Assembly: GCF_042180575.1 (NCBI RefSeq)
Contig: NZ_CP170094.1
Location: 4,092,001-4,156,000, forward strand
DNA length: 64,000 nucleotides
Direction of reading: 5' to 3'
From: Bernardetia sp042180575
GTDB lineage: Bacteria; Bacteroidota; Bacteroidia; Cytophagales; Bernardetiaceae
Below, one piece after another: positions 17,898 through 26,727 of the stretch; position 1 is the stretch's first letter; each line of letters starts with the position of its first letter. A program made the translations under genes and the position numbers. The notes under the pieces are model-generated. The model saw only the letters and a list, made by a program, of their open reading frames with translations. It made no database searches and was not told the origin of the DNA.

Positions 17898-20060
17898 ATG
17901 AATTTAATTCAATTAAAATCAAAAGTTACTTATTACGGACTTTTGGCAGCCTTTTGTACAGGCGTAGTGTTTTTGCCTGCTTGTGGAGACAAAAAAACAA
18001 CAGATACAACAACAGCAGTAAAAACTGATTCGGTGGCTACAACTACCGAAAAAGAAGAAATTCCTCCTTATGATGGTGAGCGTTTTGCAGATTTACGCAT
18101 CTTGCGTTACGAAGTAAAAGGATTTGATGAGCTTCCTCTTTCTCAAAAGAAACTTCTTTATTACTTGTCAGAAGCAGGGCGTAGTGGACGTGATATTACC
18201 TACGACCAAAACTACAAACACAATATTTTAGTCAGAAAGACACTAGAAAATATCTATAAAACCTACAATGGAGATAAATCTGGCGAAGAATGGCAACAAT
18301 TCGAAACCTATTTGAAACGAGTTTGGTTTTCTAATGGAATCCATCATCATTATTCAGAAAAGAAATTAATGCCTGAATTTTCTTATGAATTTTTTGAAAA
18401 TTTAGTTACTAATTCTGACCAAACTAGTTTTTCAATGGCAGAAGGACAAGATGTAACAGCATTTTTAGCTATGCTAAAGCCTATTATCTTTGATGCAAAT
18501 GTTGATGGAAAGAAAGTAAACAAAACAAAAGGACAAGATTTAGTCAAAACTTCGACAGCTAATTTTTATGAAAACCTTTCTCAAAAAGAAGTAGAAAATT
18601 TCTATAAAAGTTTTGCTAATCCGAATGATGAAACACCTATTTCGTATGGTCTAAATTCTCAACTCATAAAAGGAGAAGCTCCAGATGATGCACTTGTAGG
18701 ACTTCAAAAAGACGGTATTTATGAATATAAATATGGTATTGGAAATGCTGAAAAGCGTGGACAATATGCAGCAGCGTTAGAAAAAATGGTCTATTGGTTA
18801 GAAAAAGCTTCAACAGCTGCAGAATCAGCAGGACAGAAAAAAGTCATTGATTTGCTTGTTCAGTATTACAAAACAGGCGATTTGAAGACTTTTGATGAAA
18901 TGTCGATTGCTTGGGTAGGAACAACAGACACAAATATTGATTTTATTAATGGATTTATAGAAGTCTATGGTGACCCACTTGGTTATCGTGCCAATTACGA
19001 ATCTGTAATTTTTATGGATGATAAAGAAGCCTCAAAACGTATGGCTGTTTTATCAGAAAATGCACAGTATTTTGAAGATAATTCTTCTATAATGGACGAA
19101 CACAAAAAGAAAGAAGTAAAAGGTGTTACATATAGAATTATTACAGTTGTCAATGAAGCTGGCGATGCTGCACCTTCTACACCTATCGGAATCAATCTTC
19201 CGAATGCAAACTGGATTAGAAAACAGTATGGTTCGAAGTCAGTTTCTTTGGGAAATATTGAAGATGCGTATAATCATGCATCAGGAGGAAAAACGACTGC
19301 CGAATTTTATCCAACCGAAGAACTTCAAAATCGTCAGAAAGAATATGGAGATGTAGGTGGAAAAATGCACACAGCACTTCACGAAGTAATCGGACACGCT
19401 TCTGGACAAATCAATAAAGGAGTAGGAACACCAAAAGAAACACTCAAAAACTACTCTTCTACTTTGGAAGAAGCTCGTGCTGATTTGGTGGCTTTGTATT
19501 ATCTTTTAGACCCAAAATTAGTAGAATTAGGTCTTTTGCCTTCCGTAGAAGCTGGAAAAGCAGAGTATGATTCTTATATTATGAATGGAATGATGTTACA
19601 ACTTCGTCGTCTTGATGAAGGTGCTGACATTGAAGAAGACCACATGCGTAATCGTCAGTTAGTTGCAAAATGGGCATTCGAAAAAGGACAAGCTGAAAAT
19701 GTAATTGAGAAAAAAGTAATCGACGGAAAGACGTATTTCTTAGTCAATGATTATGACAAATTACGTGTTATTTTTGGAGAGCTTTTGAGAGAAATTCAGC
19801 GTTTGAAGTCAGAAGGCGATTATGCAGCAGCCGAAAAATTAGTAGAAGGTTATGGTGTGAAAGTAGATGCAGAAATGCTCAAAGAAGTAAAAGAGCGTTA
19901 TGCACAGTTTGATATTGCACCTTATTCTGGGTTTTTGCAGCCTGTTCTTGAGCCTGTTATGGATGGAGAAGAAATCAAAGATGTAAAGATTCGTTATGCA
20001 ACTTCTTTTGCTGAACAAATGATGAACTTTAGTGAAAACTATAGCTTTTTGAAACCATAA
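17898..20060 (+). CDS. Dipeptidyl-peptidase III-like M49 zinc peptidase lipoprotein
   Basis: Zinc exopeptidase that removes dipeptides from the N-termini of oligopeptides. This one is exported: an N-terminal signal ends in the lipobox LPAC (around residue 28). The M49 signature HExxGH appears as HEVIGH (495-500). The second zinc motif EExRAD appears as EEARADLVALYYLLD (from about 524). The 720-residue length fits the family. It is flanked by an upstream divergent gene and a terminator downstream, so it is transcribed alone. It presumably digests peptides in the periplasm or at the cell surface. Confidence 0.92.
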   Translation: MNLIQLKSKVTYYGLLAAFCTGVVFLPACGDKKTTDTTTAVKTDSVATTTEKEEIPPYDGERFADLRILRYEVKGFDELPLSQKKLLYYLSEAGRSGRDITYDQNYKHNILVRKTLENIYKTYNGDKSGEEWQQFETYLKRVWFSNGIHHHYSEKKLMPEFSYEFFENLVTNSDQTSFSMAEGQDVTAFLAMLKPIIFDANVDGKKVNKTKGQDLVKTSTANFYENLSQKEVENFYKSFANPNDETPISYGLNSQLIKGEAPDDALVGLQKDGIYEYKYGIGNAEKRGQYAAALEKMVYWLEKASTAAESAGQKKVIDLLVQYYKTGDLKTFDEMSIAWVGTTDTNIDFINGFIEVYGDPLGYRANYESVIFMDDKEASKRMAVLSENAQYFEDNSSIMDEHKKKEVKGVTYRIITVVNEAGDAAPSTPIGINLPNANWIRKQYGSKSVSLGNIEDAYNHASGGKTTAEFYPTEELQNRQKEYGDVGGKMHTALHEVIGHASGQINKGVGTPKETLKNYSSTLEEARADLVALYYLLDPKLVELGLLPSVEAGKAEYDSYIMNGMMLQLRRLDEGADIEEDHMRNRQLVAKWAFEKGQAENVIEKKVIDGKTYFLVNDYDKLRVIFGELLREIQRLKSEGDYAAAEKLVEGYGVKVDAEMLKEVKERYAQFDIAPYSGFLQPVLEPVMDGEEIKDVKIRYATSFAEQMMNFSENYSFLKP

Positions 20061-20111
20061 TAAATGTAGATTATTCTTCAGAATAAGAAGCAATTTGTAT
20101 TTTATAAACCC

Positions 20112-20147
20112 AAAAAGCCTATTTAGATTACTCTGAATAGGCTTTTT
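20112..20147 (+). terminator. Terminator after the M49 peptidase gene
   Basis: Inverted repeat AAAAAGCCTATT (20112-20123) with AATAGGCTTTTT (20136-20147), loop of 12 bases, right arm ending in T5. Confidence 0.88.
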
Positions 20148-20339
20148 GCATTTAGTTCAATGAACTTTTAGCCACAGAGTAGCGTAATATTGGTAGAAAA
20201 ATAGTTTCTCTTCTATCAAAAGCTACGCAGCTTGAAATCAAAAAAGGTCTAAATTAGATGCGATTAATCTATATTTTTAGTTTTGAACTTATTATTTTTC
20301 TAATTAGATTGCTATCTATTCACACTTAATTGTTTTACT

Positions 20340-21083
20340 ATGAAAAATTTTAAGCTACTCTTTTTTATTGCATTTCTATTTTTGGGAGCTTGTCAGTCGG
20401 TAAAAAAAGTTGATACAAAAGAGAGTTATAGTAAAGAATTTGCATTGTATCAAAAATCCATAGAAAGTTCTATGTCGCCTTCTCCTCAAAAAGTTTATCC
20501 TAATTTGGTTTCTATTACGCCTGAGAATACTAATTTGATACGAAAAAGAATCAATGGGGAAGATTATATCTTAATGGTTACTTGGAAACAAAATATTTCA
20601 TACTATGAAAAATACTTAGATTCTGCTCATTATAATACTGGAAGCTATCCAATATGGGTAACAACAGCACCAGAGTTGGCTCAAAGAATGCAAAAAGAAA
20701 AAGCTAAAGATGTAAATTTACGCCTCAAACAACTACTAGGATTGCCTCCAAATGCAATCTATAGTTACTTTATTGAGTTTTGGGTAAAGCCTCAAGATTT
20801 ATTTCGTCCTTGTCCTGATAGTGAAATTACAGATAATAAATGTGATTTGTGTTTCCCTGAAAATACAGATACTTCGTATATGAGTTGGATAAACGAGAAT
20901 AGAGTTAGTCGTTATTATCAATGCCAAATAGATGAAAAGTACCCTTGGACACAACTGGGATATACGTATGATTGGAATCCTAAAAACAAATCACACGTTG
21001 GGTTGAGTGAATTTGTAATAAAAGAAAATACAAATATAATTATTAAGGCAATTTATACTACGGAGGGTTATTTGAATAAATAA
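20340..21083 (+). CDS. Putative lipoprotein of unknown function
   Basis: Not recognised beyond a lipoprotein signal: MKNFKLLFFIAFLFLGACQS, with lipobox LGAC at about residues 15-18. The mature part has a conserved-looking core, LLGLPPNAIYSYFIEFWV, followed by a cysteine-containing loop with CPDSEITDNKCDLC, and ends in a beta-rich segment. No transmembrane helices follow the signal. Its TAA is directly followed by the ATG of the PIN-domain gene with no spacer, so the two are probably cotranscribed and possibly coupled. This is odd for a secreted protein and a cytosolic ribonuclease. Confidence 0.72.
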   Translation: MKNFKLLFFIAFLFLGACQSVKKVDTKESYSKEFALYQKSIESSMSPSPQKVYPNLVSITPENTNLIRKRINGEDYILMVTWKQNISYYEKYLDSAHYNTGSYPIWVTTAPELAQRMQKEKAKDVNLRLKQLLGLPPNAIYSYFIEFWVKPQDLFRPCPDSEITDNKCDLCFPENTDTSYMSWINENRVSRYYQCQIDEKYPWTQLGYTYDWNPKNKSHVGLSEFVIKENTNIIIKAIYTTEGYLNK

Positions 21084-21500
21084 ATGAAACCTATTTTATT
21101 AGATACCGATATACTTTCTTTTTTTCTTAGAAACGAGAAAGAAAATGAAATAAAAGCAAGCCAAAAAGTAAATGATTATTTAAAAGAACATCACAAGTTC
21201 ATGATTAGCAGTATTACTTATTATGAGCTTTTGAATGGACTTTATTTTGGAGATACAAAAGAACGAACAACCGAAATTGAGTTGTTTTTGAATCAACACA
21301 CAATTTTACCAATCAGCAAATCTATTGCACAAAAGGCATCACAGATTTATACAAGACTGAGAAGTGAAGGAAATCTAATTGCTCACAATGATATTTTGAT
21401 TGCTGCGACGGCTATTGTAGAAAACCTTGTTTTGATTACAAATAATGAAAAACATTTTGATAGAATAGAAGAACTAAAAATGGAAAACTGGACAAAGTAA
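21084..21500 (+). CDS. VapC-like PIN-domain ribonuclease
   Basis: PIN-fold endoribonuclease of the VapC toxin type, cytosolic, expected to need Mg2+ or Mn2+. The acidic active-site residues are visible: Asp in LLDTDILSFFLR (residue 7), Glu in SSITYYELLNGL, and Asp in IAHNDILIAATA (near 103), with ITNNEKHFDRI at the end. The 138-residue length is typical. VapC genes normally follow a vapB antitoxin gene. Here the immediate upstream gene encodes a lipoprotein and no small antitoxin ORF is seen, so this is an orphan or uses an unlinked partner. An IS630 element begins about 40 bases downstream. Confidence 0.87.
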   Translation: MKPILLDTDILSFFLRNEKENEIKASQKVNDYLKEHHKFMISSITYYELLNGLYFGDTKERTTEIELFLNQHTILPISKSIAQKASQIYTRLRSEGNLIAHNDILIAATAIVENLVLITNNEKHFDRIEELKMENWTK

Positions 21501-21606
21501 ATGGTATGATGGCAATAACTTACTATTTTATTAGAGTTGTAATTAAGTAGTTACTCATAACAATTTTGTTATTTTTGATTTTCTCTTATTAATAATGCTA
21601 TTTTAA

Positions 21607-22191
21607 TTAAGAGGGTGCAAAATTTATAGTATATTCTTTTTCTTTTCCAAACTGAGCTAATATATCTAAAACAGCCTTTTGGAGCGTTTTCACATTTGTC
21701 CAAGCTGCTATATCTAACCAATAATGCTTAATATGTTTCCACAACATTTCAATATAATTTAAGTCTGAACAATAAGAAGGAAGGAATTGAATAAATACAT
21801 TTTTTTCTTTCCACTTTTTTATTGCTTTATCTACTTTATGATTGCTGTGAGAGGTCGCTCTATCTAAAATCAAGAGTATTTTCTGCCCTTTTGCTCGTTT
21901 TTCAATAAAATTATTTACACAAGCAATAAACGTATCTGCATCCATAGATTGATAGAATTCATAAAATTCGCTTTCATTATTAGTTCGCATAAATCCTAAG
22001 ATATTTGCTCCTCTAGCACGGTTGGCAGGTAAAAATACTTTTTTAAGCGTCTCCAAAGTCTTTTCTTGCCAACCATACATACTATTAGGATTTAGATGAA
22101 AACTACTCTCATCACTAAACCACACTTCTACCTCTCCCTTTTCTTCTTCTTTTAACCACCAGTCAAGCTCTTTCTTAAAAAAGTCGTGCAT
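21607..22191 (-). CDS. IS630 transposase, C-terminal DDE part (second frame)
   Basis: Carries the catalytic DDE domain of the transposase: VWFSDESSFHL (first Asp), ILLILDRATSHSN (second Asp) and SDLNYIEMLWKHIK (Glu), the usual IS630 spacing. The apparent start Met at 22191 is internal. Upstream in the same frame the sequence reads WSWRRIQKSLKSQRDEW, which is IS630-like and continues back to an A10 run at about 22243-22252. A -1 shift there would fuse it to the N-terminal part. It is therefore either made as a frameshift product or is half of a broken gene. Confidence 0.85.
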   Translation of the reverse strand: MHDFFKKELDWWLKEEEKGEVEVWFSDESSFHLNPNSMYGWQEKTLETLKKVFLPANRARGANILGFMRTNNESEFYEFYQSMDADTFIACVNNFIEKRAKGQKILLILDRATSHSNHKVDKAIKKWKEKNVFIQFLPSYCSDLNYIEMLWKHIKHYWLDIAAWTNVKTLQKAVLDILAQFGKEKEYTINFAPS

Positions 22192-22211
22192 CCACTCATC
22201 TCGTTGAGATT

Positions 22212-22646
22212 TTAGCGATTTTTGTATTCGTCTCCAACTCCACTTTTTTTTTTAAGAAAACGTTTTAGAATAGAAGGATTAGTTTCAATTTGATGTTCTT
22301 TTTTCAATAAAACAACGGTTCTTTTTAAATTTTGAGGTGTTTGTTTTACAGCTTCTAAAATAATTTCTGCATTTTCAGTAGCTAAACTACTTTGAGAATG
22401 AGCCATGTTTTTATCTAAAAGCCCCAAACAGCCCATTGATTCGTACCTATCAAACCAACTTTTTATACTATTTTCACTCACATCAAATTGTGCTGAAAGC
22501 TCCTTAATAGTAAACTTATGTTTGGAACTCAAACAAATTGAACTAAATCGTTTACGTTCTCTTGGTAAGAGTTTTACATCACTACTAGATAAATAACGAC
22601 GAAGTTCCTGTTCTTGAAAAATACTTAGGGGAGCTATAAAACGCAT
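22212..22646 (-). CDS. IS630 transposase, N-terminal DNA-binding part (first frame)
   Basis: Helix-turn-helix half of the transposase: FTIKELSAQFDVSENSIKSW followed by a second helical segment ending RFLKKK. The ATG at 22646 (MRFIAPLSIF) is preferred over the longer frame to 22694, which would run into the terminal repeat. The frame continues SGVGDEYKNR to a stop at 22212, immediately after the A10 run. On its own it lacks all catalytic residues. Confidence 0.82.
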   Translation of the reverse strand: MRFIAPLSIFQEQELRRYLSSSDVKLLPRERKRFSSICLSSKHKFTIKELSAQFDVSENSIKSWFDRYESMGCLGLLDKNMAHSQSSLATENAEIILEAVKQTPQNLKRTVVLLKKEHQIETNPSILKRFLKKKSGVGDEYKNR

Positions 22647-22790
22647 CAGAAATATAAAATTGTGTTTTTTGAAATAAAAAATCAAATCTAACAAAATTGT
22701 AGCATATAACTACTTAACTTGTCTCAAACCAGTATTTAGGATAATTCAATTCTTCACTTAAAGTATATTCATACAAACACTCATAGAAAG

Positions 22791-22822
22791 AAAAATCAGA
22801 CAGTTTTGAAGCTGTCTGATTT
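22791..22822 (-). terminator. Terminator for the lectin-like gene
   Basis: Inverted repeat AAATCAGACAG (22793-22803) and CTGTCTGATTT (22812-22822). Read on the minus strand it follows the stop of the 577-residue gene by about 55 bases and ends in T5. Confidence 0.75.
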
Positions 22823-22876
22823 ATATATAATTTATCTAAAAACCTGTAACACTTTAGAACTAGATATTCAAATTAT

Positions 22877-24610
22877 TTACTCATTAGGTTCAATAGTTAC
22901 TTGAACATTAATAAAACCTTCATTGTCTGTAAAACCAGGTCCATATTGACCATGCAAATCATCATTAATACAGAGTGCTAATATTCCACTAGCTCCTTTT
23001 GGTGTAGTTGCTCCCATTCCTACTAAAAAAATAGTATCACCTACTCTTCCAATAAGCGCACCTTCATTTTCATTAGGCATTGTATAACCTTCTTTAGCAT
23101 TTATATAGTAAGGATTTCCTTCAGCATTGTATAATTTTCCACCATTATCATTCGGATTGGCAGTCCATAATCCATTTACATAGGAAATATGCGCTTGTGT
23201 TTCTGCATCAAGTTTTACTCCTGTAGTTTGCCATTTTTTATTGGCTAATATACTGATAAAAGGAGGGACATCAAAGTTACAAGGATCAATAGGGCTAGTG
23301 TATTCTTCATAATCAAAGTAATCTGCTAAAGCTAAACTTGTTCCTAATCCTACTCCCGACTGTGATTGCATAAAGGTAACAGGACGACTACTCGAACCCG
23401 AAGCATTCAGAGGACTATACCATGTCCATAAATAAGTAGAATCTGGATAATTTGAACCTGAAGGTGGAAATAATACAGATATAATGGTTGTTGTATTATT
23501 AGGGGAAAGTACAGGGTTATTGGTTACAGTAGCTTGAATTGTTCCCTCTACCTCAGGTATTTGTGCCCATCCAGGATCTTCTTGTGCAAAAGGAAAATTA
23601 CTAAAACCTATATTATGTACAGCTATATCTCCTTCATAATCAGTTAAAAATCCTGTTCCACTGTTTCTAGGAGGGGTTACTCCACTAGGTGCTCTTCCTG
23701 TCAGAAGTGCTATTTGTGAGGTAAATGGATTAGTAGGATTATAGGTATATTTCATCAAGGTACTTTGGCTACGGTCTGATGTTACTTTATACTCACTATC
23801 TGATTTCCATTCATATAATACTCTAGTAGGTAATGGATTGAATAATTCATTTACTGGTGTCATAAACACAGTCATTCCAAAATTTGTATTCCATTCAAAA
23901 ATCTGATAGTTATTTGGATTACCAAACTTAAAACCTGTGATGTCAGGAGCTTGTAAAGGCTCATTCAAAGGATTACTAGAAAGCCCTTCAAAGCTTGGAA
24001 AGTAAGTAAAAGAAAACATTTGAAATAAAGCCAACTGGTCTGTACTTCCCATAGTAGGAGCAATAGGACCTTGTCCAAACATGAGACGAACAGGTAGAGT
24101 AGTATCATGATTGAACCACATCCAAGTCGCAGGAGGAGGAGTACTGTCTCCAACTGGAATTTTCCACCAATCTACCTCTTGTGCTTCCATCCAATTCAAA
24201 TAGCTTGTACCTGCACATTCAGCTTGGGAACTCTTATTTCCAAACCAGTTGGTTGTTGGTATAGACCAACCAAGGTTTACAGGAGAGAAATTTACCCCAT
24301 CAGTGGAAACCAATGTTCCAGTTGGAGTAACTTTATACCACCATTTTCTACCTGAACTTCCAACTAATAGAGCATTTAGTCCCACTCCTTCTGCATAAGA
24401 TATAGAAGCAGTACAAATCTCAAAAAAAGGACTATCCTTGTCAGTAGGTGTACTATTGCTTTGTACTGGACTAAAAGGATGAAGTACTGCCGTACATTTC
24501 CAATAGGAAGGAAGTGTAGGCTGAGAACCTGAAAAAGGTTTTAATTGTGGATATTGCGATTCACTGATAGGGTCAGTACATGTACTTTGTGAAGATGATA
24601 AATTTGTCAT
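22877..24610 (-). CDS. Large protein with LecA/PA-IL-like C-terminal domain, otherwise unrecognised
   Basis: 577 residues, no signal peptide, no membrane segment. The N-terminal two thirds are rich in W, P, S, T and N (for example SSGRKWWYKV and ATWMWFNHD) and resemble nothing I can name. The last 125 residues resemble the PA-IL/LecA galactose-lectin fold: KKWQTTGVKL, then SYVNGLWTANP, then EGALIGRVGDTIFLVG, then LALCINDDLHGQYGPGF and a final beta strand FINVQVTIE. In that family a similar GALIG...NDD...G pattern forms the calcium and sugar site. The protein could be a cytoplasmic or non-classically released lectin. It sits beside an IS element, on its own transcript. Function is inferred from the C-terminus only. 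Confidence 0.7.
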   Translation of the reverse strand: MTNLSSSQSTCTDPISESQYPQLKPFSGSQPTLPSYWKCTAVLHPFSPVQSNSTPTDKDSPFFEICTASISYAEGVGLNALLVGSSGRKWWYKVTPTGTLVSTDGVNFSPVNLGWSIPTTNWFGNKSSQAECAGTSYLNWMEAQEVDWWKIPVGDSTPPPATWMWFNHDTTLPVRLMFGQGPIAPTMGSTDQLALFQMFSFTYFPSFEGLSSNPLNEPLQAPDITGFKFGNPNNYQIFEWNTNFGMTVFMTPVNELFNPLPTRVLYEWKSDSEYKVTSDRSQSTLMKYTYNPTNPFTSQIALLTGRAPSGVTPPRNSGTGFLTDYEGDIAVHNIGFSNFPFAQEDPGWAQIPEVEGTIQATVTNNPVLSPNNTTTIISVLFPPSGSNYPDSTYLWTWYSPLNASGSSSRPVTFMQSQSGVGLGTSLALADYFDYEEYTSPIDPCNFDVPPFISILANKKWQTTGVKLDAETQAHISYVNGLWTANPNDNGGKLYNAEGNPYYINAKEGYTMPNENEGALIGRVGDTIFLVGMGATTPKGASGILALCINDDLHGQYGPGFTDNEGFINVQVTIEPNE

Positions 24611-24714
24611 AATAAATTTTCTTGATTGTGTGTATATTAAAAGGTATAACAGCTTTTTGAAAAAGCAAATAAATATATAAATATTTTCTTAAAAAGAATA
24701 CGGCTTCAATATAC

Positions 24715-24764
24715 AAAATAACCTTTCTAAAAAAAATATTTATCTTTTTTAGAAAGGTTATTTT
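24715..24764. terminator. Bidirectional terminator-like hairpin upstream of the lectin-like gene
   Basis: Perfect 20-bp inverted repeat: AAAATAACCTTTCTAAAAAA at 24715-24734 and its complement at 24745-24764, loop 10 bases. Both genes around it are on the minus strand. It follows the stop of metF by about 45 bases and precedes the lectin-like gene, so it most likely ends the metF transcript. Confidence 0.85.
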
Positions 24765-24808
24765 GAAAAAAATTATAACAAAAAATGAATTTGTCCAATA
24801 GTAGGTTT

Positions 24809-25765
24809 TTAAAATAACTGTGCTGCAATTTTTTCAGTTGCTCCCGAACGTCCCATTGTATAATAATGAAGACATGGAACACCTTTTTCCATCAATTCTT
24901 TTGATTGTTGGACAGCCCATTCTATTCCTACTTGTACAACAGCCTTATTATCCTTACAAGCTGAAACAGCCATTACCAAATCATCTGGAATATCAATATG
25001 AAAAATACGAGGCAAAACACTAAGTTGTTTTTGAGTGGTAAAAGGTTTGAGTCCTGGAATAATAGGAACATTGATTCCAAACTCTTTACATTTTTCTACA
25101 AACTCAAAATACTTTGAATTATCAAAAAACATTTGTGTAACAATATATTCTGCACCTGCATCTACTTTTGCTTTTAAAGCATTCATATCACTATTTAGAT
25201 TAGGAGCTTCAAAATGCTTTTCTGGATAACCTGCGACACCAATACAAAAGTTAGTTGGAATGGGATGATGCAAATCATCATCAATATAATTTCCCTTATT
25301 CATATCTACAATCTGACCAATCAAATCAACAGCATAATTATGTCCATCTTTTTCTGGAATAAAAGAACCTTCTGATTTAACAGCATCCCCACGAAGTGCA
25401 AGCACATTTTCAATTCCTAAAAAAGATAAATCTATCAGTGCGTTTTCAGTTTCTTCCTTTGAAAACCCTCCACAAATAATATGAGGAACTGCATCTACTT
25501 GATAGCGATTCATGATAGCAGCACAAATACCTACTGTTCCAGGGCGTTTGCGAGTTACTTTTCGTTCTAATAATCCCCCACCACGTATTTTATACACATA
25601 TTCTTCTCTGTGATAAGTAACATCAACAAAAGGAGGTTTAAATTCCATTAAAGGATTCATAGCATCAAAAATAGATTGAATGCTTTCGCCTTTTAGTGGT
25701 GGTATAAGTTCGAATGAAAAAAGAGTTTTACCTTTATTTGTGTTTAAATGTTCAATGACTTTCAA
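24809..25765 (-). CDS. metF: 5,10-methylenetetrahydrofolate reductase (MetF)
   Basis: FAD enzyme that reduces methylene-THF to methyl-THF for methionine synthesis. The 318-residue protein has the family landmarks: LFSFELIPPLKG near the N-terminus with the catalytic Glu, DVTYHRE, ALRGDAV, CIGVAGYPEKHFEAPN, TQMFFDNSKYFEF, and a C-terminal GVPCLHYYTMGRS. The reading frame starts with TTG at 25765, giving KVIEHLNTNKGKTLFSFE, which aligns with the usual beginning of MetF. There is no in-frame ATG at that point. I see no recognisable SAM riboswitch upstream. No other methionine genes adjoin it. Confidence 0.94.
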   Translation of the reverse strand: MKVIEHLNTNKGKTLFSFELIPPLKGESIQSIFDAMNPLMEFKPPFVDVTYHREEYVYKIRGGGLLERKVTRKRPGTVGICAAIMNRYQVDAVPHIICGGFSKEETENALIDLSFLGIENVLALRGDAVKSEGSFIPEKDGHNYAVDLIGQIVDMNKGNYIDDDLHHPIPTNFCIGVAGYPEKHFEAPNLNSDMNALKAKVDAGAEYIVTQMFFDNSKYFEFVEKCKEFGINVPIIPGLKPFTTQKQLSVLPRIFHIDIPDDLVMAVSACKDNKAVVQVGIEWAVQQSKELMEKGVPCLHYYTMGRSGATEKIAAQLF

Positions 25766-26022
25766 TGCTGTTCTATTTTAGAGTAAGACGATAGAGAATA
25801 TAAATCAAAAGAATATAAAAATCTTATAAATTTATGTTTGGTATAATTAAAATGCGTTTGCTATATTTTTAATGGACTACAAATATACGATTTACAACTT
25901 ATTTAATTAAATTTGATGTAACAGAATTCATGATTCTTTTTTTAAGAAAGTGTATAAACAGAAAGTTTGAAAAAATATTCTTTATTATTCTCATATTCTA
26001 ACTTTTGGATATCCCAATTCTC

Positions 26023-26589
26023 ATGTCTCAATCTCTTCGTCCTTTCGTAATTTGGTTTATAGGTCTTTCAGGCTCTGGCAAAACAACACTTTCAGATGCC
26101 CTTTTTGAAAAATTAAAACACAACTACCCTTCTACTTTAATCAAAAAATTGGATGGTGATTTGCTTCGAAACGGACTTAATAACAATCTAGGTTTTTCAT
26201 TAGAAGATAGAAATGAAAATATTCGTCGTTCGGCTGAGGTAGCCAAACTTTTCTACGAAACGGGTTTTGTGGTGTTGGCTTCTTTTATTACACCTACTCA
26301 TCAAAATCAAAAACTGCTTACCGATATTTTTCAAAAGAATAATGACCTTACTACTAATTTATTCAAAGTATTTATTGATTGTCCTTTAGAAACTTGCGAA
26401 AAAAGAGATGTGAAAGGACTTTACAAAAAAGCAAGGACAGGAGAAATAAAAGAATTTACAGGAATTAGTAGCCCTTTTGAGAAACCATTGTCTAACGAAA
26501 TAGATTTAATTATCGATAGTAGCCAAATTACAATTCAAGAATGTATAGCACTTATTTTAGATAAATTAGAAGAAAAAGACTTTTTATAG
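26023..26589 (+). CDS. cysC: Adenylylsulfate (APS) kinase
   Basis: Cytosolic kinase that phosphorylates adenosine 5'-phosphosulfate to PAPS. The ATG at 26023 (MSQSLRPFVIWF) is preferred to an upstream TTG at 26005. Landmarks are the P-loop GLSGSGKTT, LDGDLLRNGLNNNLGFS, then DRNENIRRSAEVAKLF, and the lid region KGLYKKARTGEIKEFTG. The 188-residue length is usual. No cysD, cysN, cysH or sulfotransferase gene is adjacent, so PAPS may serve either assimilation or sulfation. Identity is secure. Confidence 0.93.
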   Translation: MSQSLRPFVIWFIGLSGSGKTTLSDALFEKLKHNYPSTLIKKLDGDLLRNGLNNNLGFSLEDRNENIRRSAEVAKLFYETGFVVLASFITPTHQNQKLLTDIFQKNNDLTTNLFKVFIDCPLETCEKRDVKGLYKKARTGEIKEFTGISSPFEKPLSNEIDLIIDSSQITIQECIALILDKLEEKDFL

Positions 26590-26727
26590 CAATAAATACT
26601 TTATAACTTTAATAAAAACCAAAGGAATACTAGAAAATTTAAAAAAAAATGTTACTTTGTGATAAGGTTCAAAAATAATTTTTATTGAATTTCTACTTTC
26701 AATTTTTGTATAAAAAATAGTGTAATT

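Larger units (their letters stand above)
21543..22717 (-). mobile_element. IS630-family insertion sequence
   Basis: About 1.18 kb element bounded by imperfect inverted repeats of about 40 bases. The left end (from 21543) and the right end (read back from 22717) share TTAAGTAGTTA, then ACAATTTTGTTA, then TTTGATTTT at matching offsets. It contains one transposase gene split across two frames. IS630 elements usually duplicate a TA target. I cannot identify a clean TA duplication just outside these repeats, so the exact ends may be off by a few bases or degraded. Confidence 0.8.

Noticed and set aside
25766..26004. Possible SAM or cobalamin riboswitch upstream of metF
   Set aside because: The leader is short and AT-rich, with none of the conserved cores of the known SAM or cobalamin riboswitches.
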